From the NCBI RefSeq assembly GCF_001570765.1, contig NZ_BCSH01000025.1, forward strand, positions 37,527 to 101,526: a stretch of DNA of 64,000 nucleotides. The letters run 5' to 3'. Below, in pieces: positions 51,050-59,600 of this stretch. Numbering within the stretch: position 1 is the first letter of the stretch; every line of letters starts with the position of its first letter. A program made the translations under genes and the position numbers. The notes beneath the pieces were generated by a model that was given only the letters and a program-made list of their open reading frames with translations, had not been told where the DNA came from and made no database searches. Origin of the DNA: Nocardiopsis listeri NBRC 13360 (GTDB taxonomy: Bacteria; Actinomycetota; Actinomycetes; Streptosporangiales; Streptosporangiaceae).

Positions 51050-53083
51050 TCAGTAGAGGGCGTCGACCTGTTCGAAGGTGTCCGGGTCCAGCAGGATAGG
51101 GGGCGTGCCGTTGGTGGTCCGGGCCGCGATGACCTCGCCGTCGGGGTGGATCGCGACGCTTCGATAGGAGGCCGCCTGATCGGCCGCTTCCAGCAGGTTT
51201 TCGCCTGTCTCCAGGTCCCAGACGTACGGGTGGTATTCCAGAGCATCCGTACCCGTACTTGCCATCCACGTCGCGTACAGCCGCTCACCGGCGGGGTCGA
51301 ACAGGAGTTGGGTGAGGAAGGGTTCGTCGTCGTTCTCGTACTCCTCGCGGGTGAACGAGGCGACCTCGGTCCCGTCCACGTAGTCCTCGACGTGGATCTC
51401 GGGGTCGTCGGCGTAGGCGACCTGGGTGGTTCCCGGCCGTACCGCCAGTGAACTGTCCGAGGTCCCCTCCACCGTGCCGACCTCCTCGCCCGTGTCGGCG
51501 TCCCAGACACGGACCGTGCCGGAGTCGTTGGTGACGACGTGGTCCTCGTCCATGAACCGGGTCTCGTACTGGAACCCCTCGGCGATGGGCTCACCGGGCT
51601 CGCCGGTGGCGGTGTCGACGGTGTGGGTGCCCGGGCCGTCTCCGCGTCCTCTGTCCAGGGTGACGGCCAGTCGGGTGCCGTCGGGGGAGAACGCGAAGCC
51701 TCGCACGTCGACCGGGCTGGCCAACCAGCGCTCCTGGTCGTCCGGGCCCTCCTGGGGGCCCAGGTGCCGGACGGTCTCACCGGAGAGCAGGTCGTAGGTG
51801 TGCGCGAGTTCCACGGGGTATTCGCGGCTCTCGTACTCGACGGGCGTCACGGCGACCAGTGTGCAGCCCACCGGTGAGAACTCCGCCTCCGAGAGCGAGC
51901 CCGAACCCGAGGTGATGGGGCGGGCGATCTCCCTGCCCTCCCGCCAGTCCCAGACCATGAGCCCCGCAGAGGAAGCCACGCCCAGGACGTCGCCGTCACC
52001 GGAGAACGTGAGGTCGAAGACGTTGGTGTCCGGAGCGGGAGGCTCCTCCGGAGGTGGGAAGCCGGTGGCGTCCAGGCACCGACCCTCGCTGATCAGTGGT
52101 TCCGCCGTGTCCTCTTGGGCCGGCACGTCCGCCGGTTCACCGAACAGCCGGTCGTAGGCGAACATCGCGCCCCCGGCGGCGAGTACGACCAGGACCAGTG
52201 CCCCGGCGCCCAGGGAGAGAAGACGGCCCCGCTCCCTACGTCCCGTCTCCGGCGGAGTCGCCTGTCCTCTCGCGGGGTCGGTGGCCAAGACCTCACCCTG
52301 GCGTGCGGCGACCGCGTCGATCGCCGCGCGCACCGACGGGGACCACGGATGCGGGGAGGTGGGCCCACCGAGCATGCTCACCAGGTCGGAGGAGCTGGGA
52401 CGCAGTCTCGGGTCCCGCTTGAGGCAGGCGTCCACCAGGCCGCGCAGTTGCAACGGCACGTCGGCCAGGCCGTCGGGGCCCTCCACACCGGAGGCCGCGT
52501 AACAGAGCGTCGCCGCCCACGAGAACACGTCGGTGGCCGGGCCCGCTCCGCCCTCCGGCGCGGCGAACGCCGGATGTGGTGCCCGCCGTTCGGTGTCGGA
52601 GACCGCCCACTCCAACCCGGGGTCGGCCAACGCCGCCCCGTGAGACTTCATGAGGACGCCGTCCGGCCACAGCGAACCGTGCGCCAGACCGGCGCCGTGC
52701 AGGTCGGCCAACGCCTGGGCCGTGGCCAACGCCAAGGGGCGCACCGCGTCCACCGGGAGCGGGCCGTGCGCGTGCACGAGTTCGGCCAGGGTGGGCCCGA
52801 GCGGACGGGAGACGGCGACCCAGGGGACCGCGCCGCGCAGGTCGGCCTCCCGAACCGCGCACATGTGCGCCCCGGGCAGCCCTCGGGCCCCCTCCACCCG
52901 GCGGGCGAAGGCGCCGCGGAAGGTCGGGTCGGTGGCGTGTTCCGGACGGACGACCTTCACCGCCACCGACGAACCGTCGTCGCACACCCCCAGGTAGACG
53001 CGTGCGTAGGCGTTCTCACCGAGGCGGGCGCGCAGCCGGTAGGGGCCGATGGCGGGCGGGTCGTGCGGGTGGAGAGGGAGCAT
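51050..53083 (-). CDS. Membrane pseudokinase with WD40-type C-terminal sensor
   Basis: This is a 677-residue protein of the Pkn architecture: kinase fold at about 10-250, one membrane helix near 286-308 (LLSLGAGALVLVVLAAGGAM), and an outer beta-propeller with WD40-like blades (VWDWREGREIARPI, FAFSPDGTRLAV, VRVWDADTGEEVGTVEG). The catalytic loop that should read HRDLKPxN is HGSLWPDGVL, losing the catalytic Asp and the metal-binding Asn; the DFG site is ADPGLE. The glycine loop is also weak (RLGENAYARVYLG), though VAVKVV keeps the Lys. Phosphotransfer is unlikely. It may be a ligand-binding partner of the two intact kinases encoded just upstream on the same strand. Confidence 0.87.
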   Translation of the reverse strand: MLPLHPHDPPAIGPYRLRARLGENAYARVYLGVCDDGSSVAVKVVRPEHATDPTFRGAFARRVEGARGLPGAHMCAVREADLRGAVPWVAVSRPLGPTLAELVHAHGPLPVDAVRPLALATAQALADLHGAGLAHGSLWPDGVLMKSHGAALADPGLEWAVSDTERRAPHPAFAAPEGGAGPATDVFSWAATLCYAASGVEGPDGLADVPLQLRGLVDACLKRDPRLRPSSSDLVSMLGGPTSPHPWSPSVRAAIDAVAARQGEVLATDPARGQATPPETGRRERGRLLSLGAGALVLVVLAAGGAMFAYDRLFGEPADVPAQEDTAEPLISEGRCLDATGFPPPEEPPAPDTNVFDLTFSGDGDVLGVASSAGLMVWDWREGREIARPITSGSGSLSEAEFSPVGCTLVAVTPVEYESREYPVELAHTYDLLSGETVRHLGPQEGPDDQERWLASPVDVRGFAFSPDGTRLAVTLDRGRGDGPGTHTVDTATGEPGEPIAEGFQYETRFMDEDHVVTNDSGTVRVWDADTGEEVGTVEGTSDSSLAVRPGTTQVAYADDPEIHVEDYVDGTEVASFTREEYENDDEPFLTQLLFDPAGERLYATWMASTGTDALEYHPYVWDLETGENLLEAADQAASYRSVAIHPDGEVIAARTTNGTPPILLDPDTFEQVDALY

Positions 53084-53126
53084 GGGCCTTACCGGGGTCG
53101 GGGTCGAGACGGGAGCGGACCAGGGG

Positions 53127-55178
53127 TCACATCTGTTCGACCAGACGCAGTTCGACCGCGTCGACGAACCACATGCCGCTGCCGTGCCCGGGAACGCCCG
53201 AGATGACCTCGCCCTCCGGATGCACGGCGATCTCGTGCATGTACCCCTCGTTCTCGTCGGCGGTCAGGTCCTGCCCCGTGGAGTACTCCCACACCTTCAT
53301 GTACGCGTCCTCGAACTCGTAGTCCTTGGGCACGTAGGTGACGTAGACGCGGTCCGCCGCCACGCTGTACCGCACGTCGTGGACCTCGAACTCCTCCGCG
53401 TCCATGTCCTCGTCGACGAAGTCGGTGGTGTCGGAGGGAACGTCGATGTTCATCCGGTGGGCGCCGTTGGAGATGGGATGCAGGATGGTGGAGTCGTCCA
53501 CCATGGAGACGCCATGGGGGCCCAAGAGCGGACTGTCGGTGCTCTGTCCGATGACCTCACCGCTCTCCACCTCCCACAGGTACAGCTGCTCCGAGTAGTC
53601 CTGACCGACCACGTGGGCGCCGTCGGGGGAGACGTCGATCGAGCGCACGCTGTAGGGACCGGAGAGCGTGTCGGTCAGCTCCCGGGTCTCCAGGTCGTAG
53701 ATCATCACCGCCGAGTCGGTCCCGCCACCGGCACCGACCACCAGGCTCTCGCCGTCGTCGGTGAAGGCGATGGAGCCGATGTCGAACCCCTCCGCGTGGA
53801 CCGTGTGCTCGCCGCTCTCCAGGTCGTACACGTGCGCGCCGTCGTCGGAGGCGTAGGCCAGCAGGCAGTCGTTCGGGCTGAAGCTCGGATGCCCGTACAG
53901 CATGGGGATCGGCGTCTCGATCCGCGCGACCTCCGTGCCTTCCCGCCAGCTCCACAGGGCCACGCCGCCGGTGCCGGCGACCGCCAGGACCTCGCCGTCG
54001 CCGGAGAACTCCGTGTAGAAGACGCCTTCGTCGTCGTTGGGCGCGGTGGGTTCCTCCTTGGCAGCCCCGGTGAACTCGGGTGCGAGGTGCTCGGTGGCGT
54101 CGCACGTATCTCGCTGGGCCACCCCCTGCTCCTCGGGCTCGGGGGAACCGCCGATCAGGCCGGCCTGCCCCTCGGTCCACACCCCGAGCCCGGCGACCAT
54201 CGCCAGGGCCACGGTGGCGGCGCCGGCGATGAGCAGGCGCCCGCCCAGGCCGCCCTTGGCCCCGGGGACGCCTTGGGCGGTCACCGTGGAGTGGTACTCG
54301 TGCGCGACCTCGTCGATTCGGGCGGCGGTGTTCGGAGGCGACCATGCGGCGGAGGCCGAAGCGGGGGCCACCGGACCACCGAGGGCGTGCAGCACCTGTG
54401 CGGCGTTGGGCCGTGAGGTCGGGTCCTTCTCCAGACAGGCCGCTATGACGCCGCGCAGGGAAGGTGGGACCCGAGCGAGGTCGGGGTCGAGGTTGGCGAT
54501 GCGGTACAGGACCGTTGACGGGTGGCCATCGCCGAACGGCCCCTGGCCGGTGAGCGCGTAGACCATGACCCCGCCGAGCGCGAAGACGTCGGCGGCCGGT
54601 CCCGGGCCGTGTTCGGAGTCGACGGACTCCGGCGCCATGAACGCGGGGGTGCCCGCGAAGCGCCTTCCCTCCTCGCCGGCCTCGGGAGAGTCCCCCATCG
54701 CGTGGGCGATGCCGAAGTCGATCACCTGGGGGCCCTCGGCCGCCACCATCACGTTTCCGGGCTTGAGGTCGCGGTGGACCAACCCGGTCGCGTGGACGCG
54801 TTCCAGGGCCTGGGCGATGCCGCGGGCCATGAAACGTACCGACTGTTCGGGGAGCGGTCCGGTGCCGGACACCAGGTCCTGCAGGGAAGGACCCATCACG
54901 TACTCGGTGGCCAGCCAGGGGGTCTGCCCGGAGGTGTCGGCGGCCAGCACTCGGGGCGTGTAGTTGCCGTGGACCCGCCGGGCGAGTTCCAACTCCCGGG
55001 CGAACCGTTCACGGAACCCGGGGTCGTAGGCGTATTCGGCGCGTACGACCTTGACCGCCGCGGGCCTGCCGTCGGAGTCCATCCCGAGGTACACGCGCCC
55101 CATGCCACCGGAGCCCAGGAGAGCGATGACACGGTAGGGACCTACCTCGCGAGGGTCGTGTGGGGCGGGTTGCTGCAT
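53127..55178 (-). CDS. Receptor Ser/Thr protein kinase with WD40-type sensor
   Basis: This is a 683-residue transmembrane kinase. The glycine loop is LGSGGMGRVYLG, the Lys is in AAVKVV, the catalytic loop VHRDLKPGNVM at about 131-141 and the DFG motif VIDFGIAHA, all intact. A membrane helix follows near 311-331 (LLIAGAATVALAMVAGLGVW). The outer part is a WD40-like propeller (ALWSWREGTEVARIETPIPM, VYDLESGEHTVHAEGF, LYLWEVESGEVIGQS). It lies 43 bp upstream of the pseudokinase gene and 19 bp downstream of the third kinase gene, forming a three-gene minus-strand array next to the secretion locus. Targets unknown. Confidence 0.93.
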   Translation of the reverse strand: MQQPAPHDPREVGPYRVIALLGSGGMGRVYLGMDSDGRPAAVKVVRAEYAYDPGFRERFARELELARRVHGNYTPRVLAADTSGQTPWLATEYVMGPSLQDLVSGTGPLPEQSVRFMARGIAQALERVHATGLVHRDLKPGNVMVAAEGPQVIDFGIAHAMGDSPEAGEEGRRFAGTPAFMAPESVDSEHGPGPAADVFALGGVMVYALTGQGPFGDGHPSTVLYRIANLDPDLARVPPSLRGVIAACLEKDPTSRPNAAQVLHALGGPVAPASASAAWSPPNTAARIDEVAHEYHSTVTAQGVPGAKGGLGGRLLIAGAATVALAMVAGLGVWTEGQAGLIGGSPEPEEQGVAQRDTCDATEHLAPEFTGAAKEEPTAPNDDEGVFYTEFSGDGEVLAVAGTGGVALWSWREGTEVARIETPIPMLYGHPSFSPNDCLLAYASDDGAHVYDLESGEHTVHAEGFDIGSIAFTDDGESLVVGAGGGTDSAVMIYDLETRELTDTLSGPYSVRSIDVSPDGAHVVGQDYSEQLYLWEVESGEVIGQSTDSPLLGPHGVSMVDDSTILHPISNGAHRMNIDVPSDTTDFVDEDMDAEEFEVHDVRYSVAADRVYVTYVPKDYEFEDAYMKVWEYSTGQDLTADENEGYMHEIAVHPEGEVISGVPGHGSGMWFVDAVELRLVEQM

Positions 55179-55197
55179 GGTGGCCTTCCGGGGATGC

Positions 55198-57264
55198 TCA
55201 GGAGAACTCGGCGACGACTTCGTGGTCGGTCGTGTCCAGGACGCGGACGGTGGAGTGACCGCCTTCGGTCACGGTGGTGGCGATGTGCTCGCCGTCGGCG
55301 CTGACCCCGATGACCTCCGAGAGACGTAGCCCATCGACCGGCGTGACCTCACCGGTGGCCGCGTCCCAGACGGGGGTGTCCGCGGTCGGCCAACTCGTCC
55401 CGCCGTAGACGATGGAACCGTCCGCGGACAGCGCGACCTCGTACACGTTGTCCTCGTCGAGGCCCGACATGTCCATTTCCCGGGTGGAACCGTCCGTCAG
55501 GTCGACCGACAGGACCTCGGCGTAGTCCATCAGGACCACCAGGGTGCTCCCGTCCGCGGACAGCGCGAAGTCGGAGATCTCCTCGCCTTCGAACCGGTGG
55601 AGTTCCTCGCCGCTCTCGGTGTCCCACACGATCGTGAAGGCCGTGTCCTCACCATTCAGGTTGTAGCTCGCTCCCACCAGCATCGATCCGTCCGGGGTGT
55701 AGTCCAAGGCGTGCAGGTAGCCGTCGAGGGGGACGGTGGAGACGACCTCCTCGCTCTCCACGTCCCACGTGTGCAGGATCGGGTCTCCGTCCTCGGTGCC
55801 GTCGTCGGAGGCCTCCGACGCCAGGGTGGAGGCGTCCTCGGTGAGGGCGGCCATGTCGAACATGCCGAACTCCTCGTCCTGGCCCAGGACCGTGATCCGG
55901 TTGTCGCTGCCTCCCTCCCAGACCCGGACGTACTCGTTGACGGCGGTCGCGACGTAGCCGCTGTCGGTGAAGTCGGCTCCGAGGGCGGTCGGGTACTCGT
56001 CGATCAGCTCGCCCTCACGCCAGTCCCACGTGCTGAGGGTGCCCGAACCGAAGACGTGCAGGTGTTCGCCGTCCTCGGAGAAGGTGAGGGTGTACATGAA
56101 CCCGCTGAAGTGGTCGCTCTCCTCCGCGCTCCCATCTCCCTCACCGCCGGATCCCTCACCGCTCTCACCGCCGGGTTCCTCGGAGGCGCCCGCCGTCGGG
56201 TCCGGTCCGTCCTCGGAACCGGGAGGAAGCGCGGTCCACGCCAACGCCCCGCCACCGAGCAGGACCAAGGCGGTGACCGCCGTCGCCGCGATCACCACGG
56301 ACCGGCGACGCCACCACGAGGTTCCACCGCCCTGACCCGGGTCGTTCCCCACGGGTGCGGTGGTGCGCTCGGCGGCCCTGGCCTGTTCCGTCTCACCCGC
56401 CTTGGCGTCGATCTGCCGGTTCACCTGGGCGGGGAGCCAACCGTGCGCGGCCGACGGCAACGGTAGCCCGGACAGCTCACGCAGGATGGAGGCGGTGTCG
56501 GGGCGTTGCTCGGGCTCCTTGGCCATGCACCGGGCGATCAGGTCCCGCAGCGGTCCCTCCGGGAGGACCTCCAGGTTCGGTTCCGCCTTCAGCACCTTGG
56601 CGAGGGCGTTGACCGGGCTGCCCACACCGAAGGGCGGCGTCCCACAGGCGGCGAAGATCACCGCGCCGCCCAACGAGAACACGTCGGCGCGCGAAGTGAC
56701 GTTCTTACCGGTGATCTGTTCCGGAGACGTGTACGAGGGGGTGCCGAAGGTCTGTCCGGTCCTGGTGAGGACGGTCCCCTCGACGGCGCGGGCGATTCCG
56801 AAGTCGATGACCTGTGGACCCCGAGGGGACAGCAGGATGTTGCCGGGTTTGAGGTCGCGGTGCATCAGCCCGGCGGTGTGGATGGTCGCCAACGCCCGGG
56901 CCAACCCCAGGGTGAGCACCAACAGGGATTCGGCGGGGAAGTGCCCGACCTCCCGAACGGCCTCCTTGAGGGTGGGGCCGGGCACGTACTCGGTGGCCAT
57001 CCACGGCTTGGGGGCCTCGGGGTCGGCGTCCACGACCGCCGGGGTGAAGGGGCCCCGCACGCGTTGCGCCGTGCGCACCTCACGGGCGAACCGTGCCCGG
57101 AACTCGCTGTCGTGGGCCAAGTCCTCCTTGACCACCTTCAGGGCGCACAGGTGGCCGTCGGGGGTACGTGCGAGATACACCTCGCCCATCCCGCCGGCGC
57201 CCAGCCGGGCCAGGAGTCGATGCGGACCGATGGCGGGGGGATCGTCGGCGGTGAGGGGGCGCAT
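55198..57264 (-). CDS. Receptor Ser/Thr protein kinase with WD40-type sensor
   Basis: This is a 688-residue transmembrane kinase with complete motifs: LGAGGMGEVYLARTPDG (glycine loop), LCALKVV (Lys), MHRDLKPGNILL (about 134-145), VIDFGIARA (DFG) and FGTPSYTSPEQITG (activation loop and APE-type segment). The membrane helix is near 321-342 (SVVIAATAVTALVLLGGGAL), followed by a Glu/Ser/Gly-rich hinge and a WD40-like propeller (TWDWREGELIDEYP, HTWDVESEEVVSTVPLDGYL). It is the first gene of the kinase array, with the next start 19 bp downstream. Confidence 0.93.
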   Translation of the reverse strand: MRPLTADDPPAIGPHRLLARLGAGGMGEVYLARTPDGHLCALKVVKEDLAHDSEFRARFAREVRTAQRVRGPFTPAVVDADPEAPKPWMATEYVPGPTLKEAVREVGHFPAESLLVLTLGLARALATIHTAGLMHRDLKPGNILLSPRGPQVIDFGIARAVEGTVLTRTGQTFGTPSYTSPEQITGKNVTSRADVFSLGGAVIFAACGTPPFGVGSPVNALAKVLKAEPNLEVLPEGPLRDLIARCMAKEPEQRPDTASILRELSGLPLPSAAHGWLPAQVNRQIDAKAGETEQARAAERTTAPVGNDPGQGGGTSWWRRRSVVIAATAVTALVLLGGGALAWTALPPGSEDGPDPTAGASEEPGGESGEGSGGEGDGSAEESDHFSGFMYTLTFSEDGEHLHVFGSGTLSTWDWREGELIDEYPTALGADFTDSGYVATAVNEYVRVWEGGSDNRITVLGQDEEFGMFDMAALTEDASTLASEASDDGTEDGDPILHTWDVESEEVVSTVPLDGYLHALDYTPDGSMLVGASYNLNGEDTAFTIVWDTESGEELHRFEGEEISDFALSADGSTLVVLMDYAEVLSVDLTDGSTREMDMSGLDEDNVYEVALSADGSIVYGGTSWPTADTPVWDAATGEVTPVDGLRLSEVIGVSADGEHIATTVTEGGHSTVRVLDTTDHEVVAEFS

Positions 57265-57419
57265 GACTGCGGGGATCCTTACTGCACGCGAGGCGGCGGC
57301 GTTTCCGGAAGGTTCACGAAGAGGGCGTGTACTGGGCCAATGTAGCGTCTTGGCGACAAAGCACCCAGGGTGTTGTCCTCATCCGGCCCGGAGTCCCGCC
57401 TGGTGGGGCCGTCGAGGGG

Positions 57420-58634
57420 TCAGCGAGGACGACGCCCGTCGATGTCCCAGCGGTGCGGATCGAACATACCGATCGGCAGGTCCGTGTGGCCGGTGCGGGC
57501 CAGGTCGGCGAGGGCCACGCCCACGGCGGAGGCGAACTTGAACCCGTGGCCGGAGAAACCACCGGCCAGGACCAACCCCGGCAGCTCGTCCCGACGTCCG
57601 ATGAGGAAGTGCTCGTCGGGCGTCATCGTGTACATGCAGGCCACCATGTGTTCGGGCAGTGGACCCACCCCGCGCAGTCCCGCGGCGAGGTCGCCCAGAC
57701 GGCGTGCGTCGTCCTCGTCCGGTGGACGGGGACCGACGTCCGGGTCCACCGGTTCGCCCCACTGGGAGCCCGGGCGTCGACCGGCGGCCTCGCGCACCGT
57801 CTCGGACTCGGCGTGGATCCCGATCTTGAGGGTGCGACCGTCGTCCATGCTGGGGAACCCGAACCAGAGGGTGCCGTCGGGTTCGTCGCGCGCGAAGACC
57901 GGCTCGGGGCCCGCCGTGCTGGGCAACGGATCGGTGATGGGGAACCAGCCGAGCACGCGCCGCTCGATCCGGATGCCACCGCCCAGGTCACCGAGGCCGG
58001 GAAGCAATCGCGTCAGCCAGGCACCCGCGGTCACGACCACGCGACGGGCACGGATCTCGGTGTCACCGACCCACACGCGCGGGCGGTCGGGGTCGGGTTC
58101 GATGCGGGTGACGGCCCGTCGCGTGAGCACCCGCGCTCCGGCCTGACGGGCCAGCCGGACGGCGGCGAGGATCGCGGGTTCGGGCAGGACCACCCCGGCG
58201 CTCTCCTCGAACACGCCGACCTCGTCGGGGCGCGTGAGGTGGCGGGGGTGGCGTTCGGCCAGGGCCGGCGCGGAGAGGTGTTCGTGGGCCAGGCCGTGCT
58301 TCTCGGCGGCCAGGGTGGATCCGGCGATGGCCGCCGAACCGGGGTGGCCGAGCATCAGGGCACCGGAGCGGACGACCAGGCGTGCCCGCGCGGCCTGCTG
58401 GAGTTCGTCCCAGGCACGCCACGCGGCGCGCACGAAGGGGACGTACTCCGCGCCCTCCAGATAGGCGGTCCGGATGATGCGGGACTCGCCGTGGCTGGAA
58501 CCCCGGTCGTGTCCGGGGGAGAACTGTTCGACACCGATCACGTCGACGCCTTCGCGGGCCAGTCGCCACAGGGTCTGGGATCCCATCGCGCCCAGGCCGA
58601 CCACGACGGTGTCGGTGTCCAGGGGTCTGCTCAT
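57420..58634 (-). CDS. solA: FAD-dependent amine oxidase, monomeric sarcosine/N-methyltryptophan oxidase family
   Basis: This is a 404-residue flavoprotein. The FAD-binding N-terminus is TVVVGLGAMGSQTLWRLARE, and SSHGESRIIRTAYLEG is the typical next motif. Near residue 325 VACMYTMTPDEHFLIG carries the Cys that covalently binds FAD in this family, and LAGGFSGHGFKFASAVG closes the FAD site. Members oxidise N-methyl amino acids to the amino acid and formaldehyde with release of hydrogen peroxide. The exact substrate cannot be decided; the symbol is by family. Monocistronic, 25 bp upstream of a small unknown gene's stop. Confidence 0.88.
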   Translation of the reverse strand: MSRPLDTDTVVVGLGAMGSQTLWRLAREGVDVIGVEQFSPGHDRGSSHGESRIIRTAYLEGAEYVPFVRAAWRAWDELQQAARARLVVRSGALMLGHPGSAAIAGSTLAAEKHGLAHEHLSAPALAERHPRHLTRPDEVGVFEESAGVVLPEPAILAAVRLARQAGARVLTRRAVTRIEPDPDRPRVWVGDTEIRARRVVVTAGAWLTRLLPGLGDLGGGIRIERRVLGWFPITDPLPSTAGPEPVFARDEPDGTLWFGFPSMDDGRTLKIGIHAESETVREAAGRRPGSQWGEPVDPDVGPRPPDEDDARRLGDLAAGLRGVGPLPEHMVACMYTMTPDEHFLIGRRDELPGLVLAGGFSGHGFKFASAVGVALADLARTGHTDLPIGMFDPHRWDIDGRRPR

Positions 58635-58659
58635 GGGGCAGAAGGCTAACGGGAGCGCG

Positions 58660-59034
58660 TCAGGCGGCTGCCACCGGGCTGCGGTGGGTGTGGTAACGCG
58701 CCGGCTCGGGGATCTGGGCGAACGGGTTGAGCAGGGCCGCGGCGCCGGTGGGGTCGTTCGCGGGATGCGACATGGTGCCGCCCTGGAAGAGGTCGTTCCA
58801 GAAGAAGCGGCCGTCGCGGCACCAGACGTTCACGTCGCGCATGACGGAGGCGACGGCCATCTCGGAGCTACCGGACCAGTAGAGGGGGCGGGTGGCCACG
58901 GCGGAGAGTTCGTTCAAGAGCGCCGTGATCGCCCGCTGGGCGCAGAAGGCGTGGCGAGGCTTGTGCTTGACCCGGCTGGCGAGTACCGACTTCGCCCGGG
59001 AGGCCCGGGGGTTGTTCAGGCGCCAGTGACTCAA
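58660..59034 (-). CDS. Hypothetical protein, unknown function
   Basis: This is a product of about 124 residues that I do not recognise. Third-codon positions from 59034 to 58660 are strongly G/C, as in real genes here, whereas the frame above 59034 loses that bias. The TTG at 59034 has GGAG upstream and starts MSHWRLNNPRASRAKSVLAS. A central part (AFCAQRAITALLNELSAVAT, then MRDVNVWCRDGRFFWNDLFQ) looks folded, and the C-terminus is low complexity. Its start could also be a later ATG (MAVASVMRDV). It may share a transcript with the oxidase gene downstream. Confidence 0.5.
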   Translation of the reverse strand: MSHWRLNNPRASRAKSVLASRVKHKPRHAFCAQRAITALLNELSAVATRPLYWSGSSEMAVASVMRDVNVWCRDGRFFWNDLFQGGTMSHPANDPTGAAALLNPFAQIPEPARYHTHRSPVAAA

Positions 59035-59600
59035 GGTCGTCTCCAGTGTGTGTCGAGGAACCGCGGGTGCTGACCGTGTGTGCTTGTTGCGGCCACGTCG
59101 CCGCGGTGTCGAGGGGCCACCGGATGGCTTCCTCGAGCGAAGTTGGTGCGGTGTGAACTCTGCCGTTACCTCGCAGTTATTCTTCGCGCTCCGGATGCTA
59201 GCAGCAACGGCCCCCTGAGAGTCGAGGCCTGCAAGTGTGACGCATGTAACACTTAACAAGTCTATATCGACCTGGTGATTCACGAAACATGCAGTTCGGG
59301 AGGGGTTATTAGAACACAGGTTCGAGTTACTGAACCGAGATGAAAGGACTCTGGTCCCGATTCGACTGTCGTCAGAGTCACCCGTTTTCGCCACGTTGAG
59401 CCGCGAAACTGTCGCCTACAGTGACTTTGTGCAGGTGGGGCAGGTTTTGTCTGTCGGCGGCGGTGCTTTGCCCTTTCCGAACCCGCCGCACCACAAGGCA
59501 TTCCCGTTCGTTTTGCGCGGCCGGTCACCCCGGTGCAGGGGGTGTTCGCCGGTGTGGAGGACACTGGAAAACGGCAGGAAACAAGGAGAGAAGCGGCGAA
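59035..59600. promoter_or_regulatory. AT-richer intergenic region with a 22-bp dyad
   Basis: About 565 bp without a supportable gene. AAGTGT-GACGCATGTA-ACACTT at 59233-59254 is an inverted repeat that extends inward imperfectly (AC and GT around GCAT) and could be a regulator site for the gene on either side. The lower GC suggests real promoter DNA. Confidence 0.45.
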
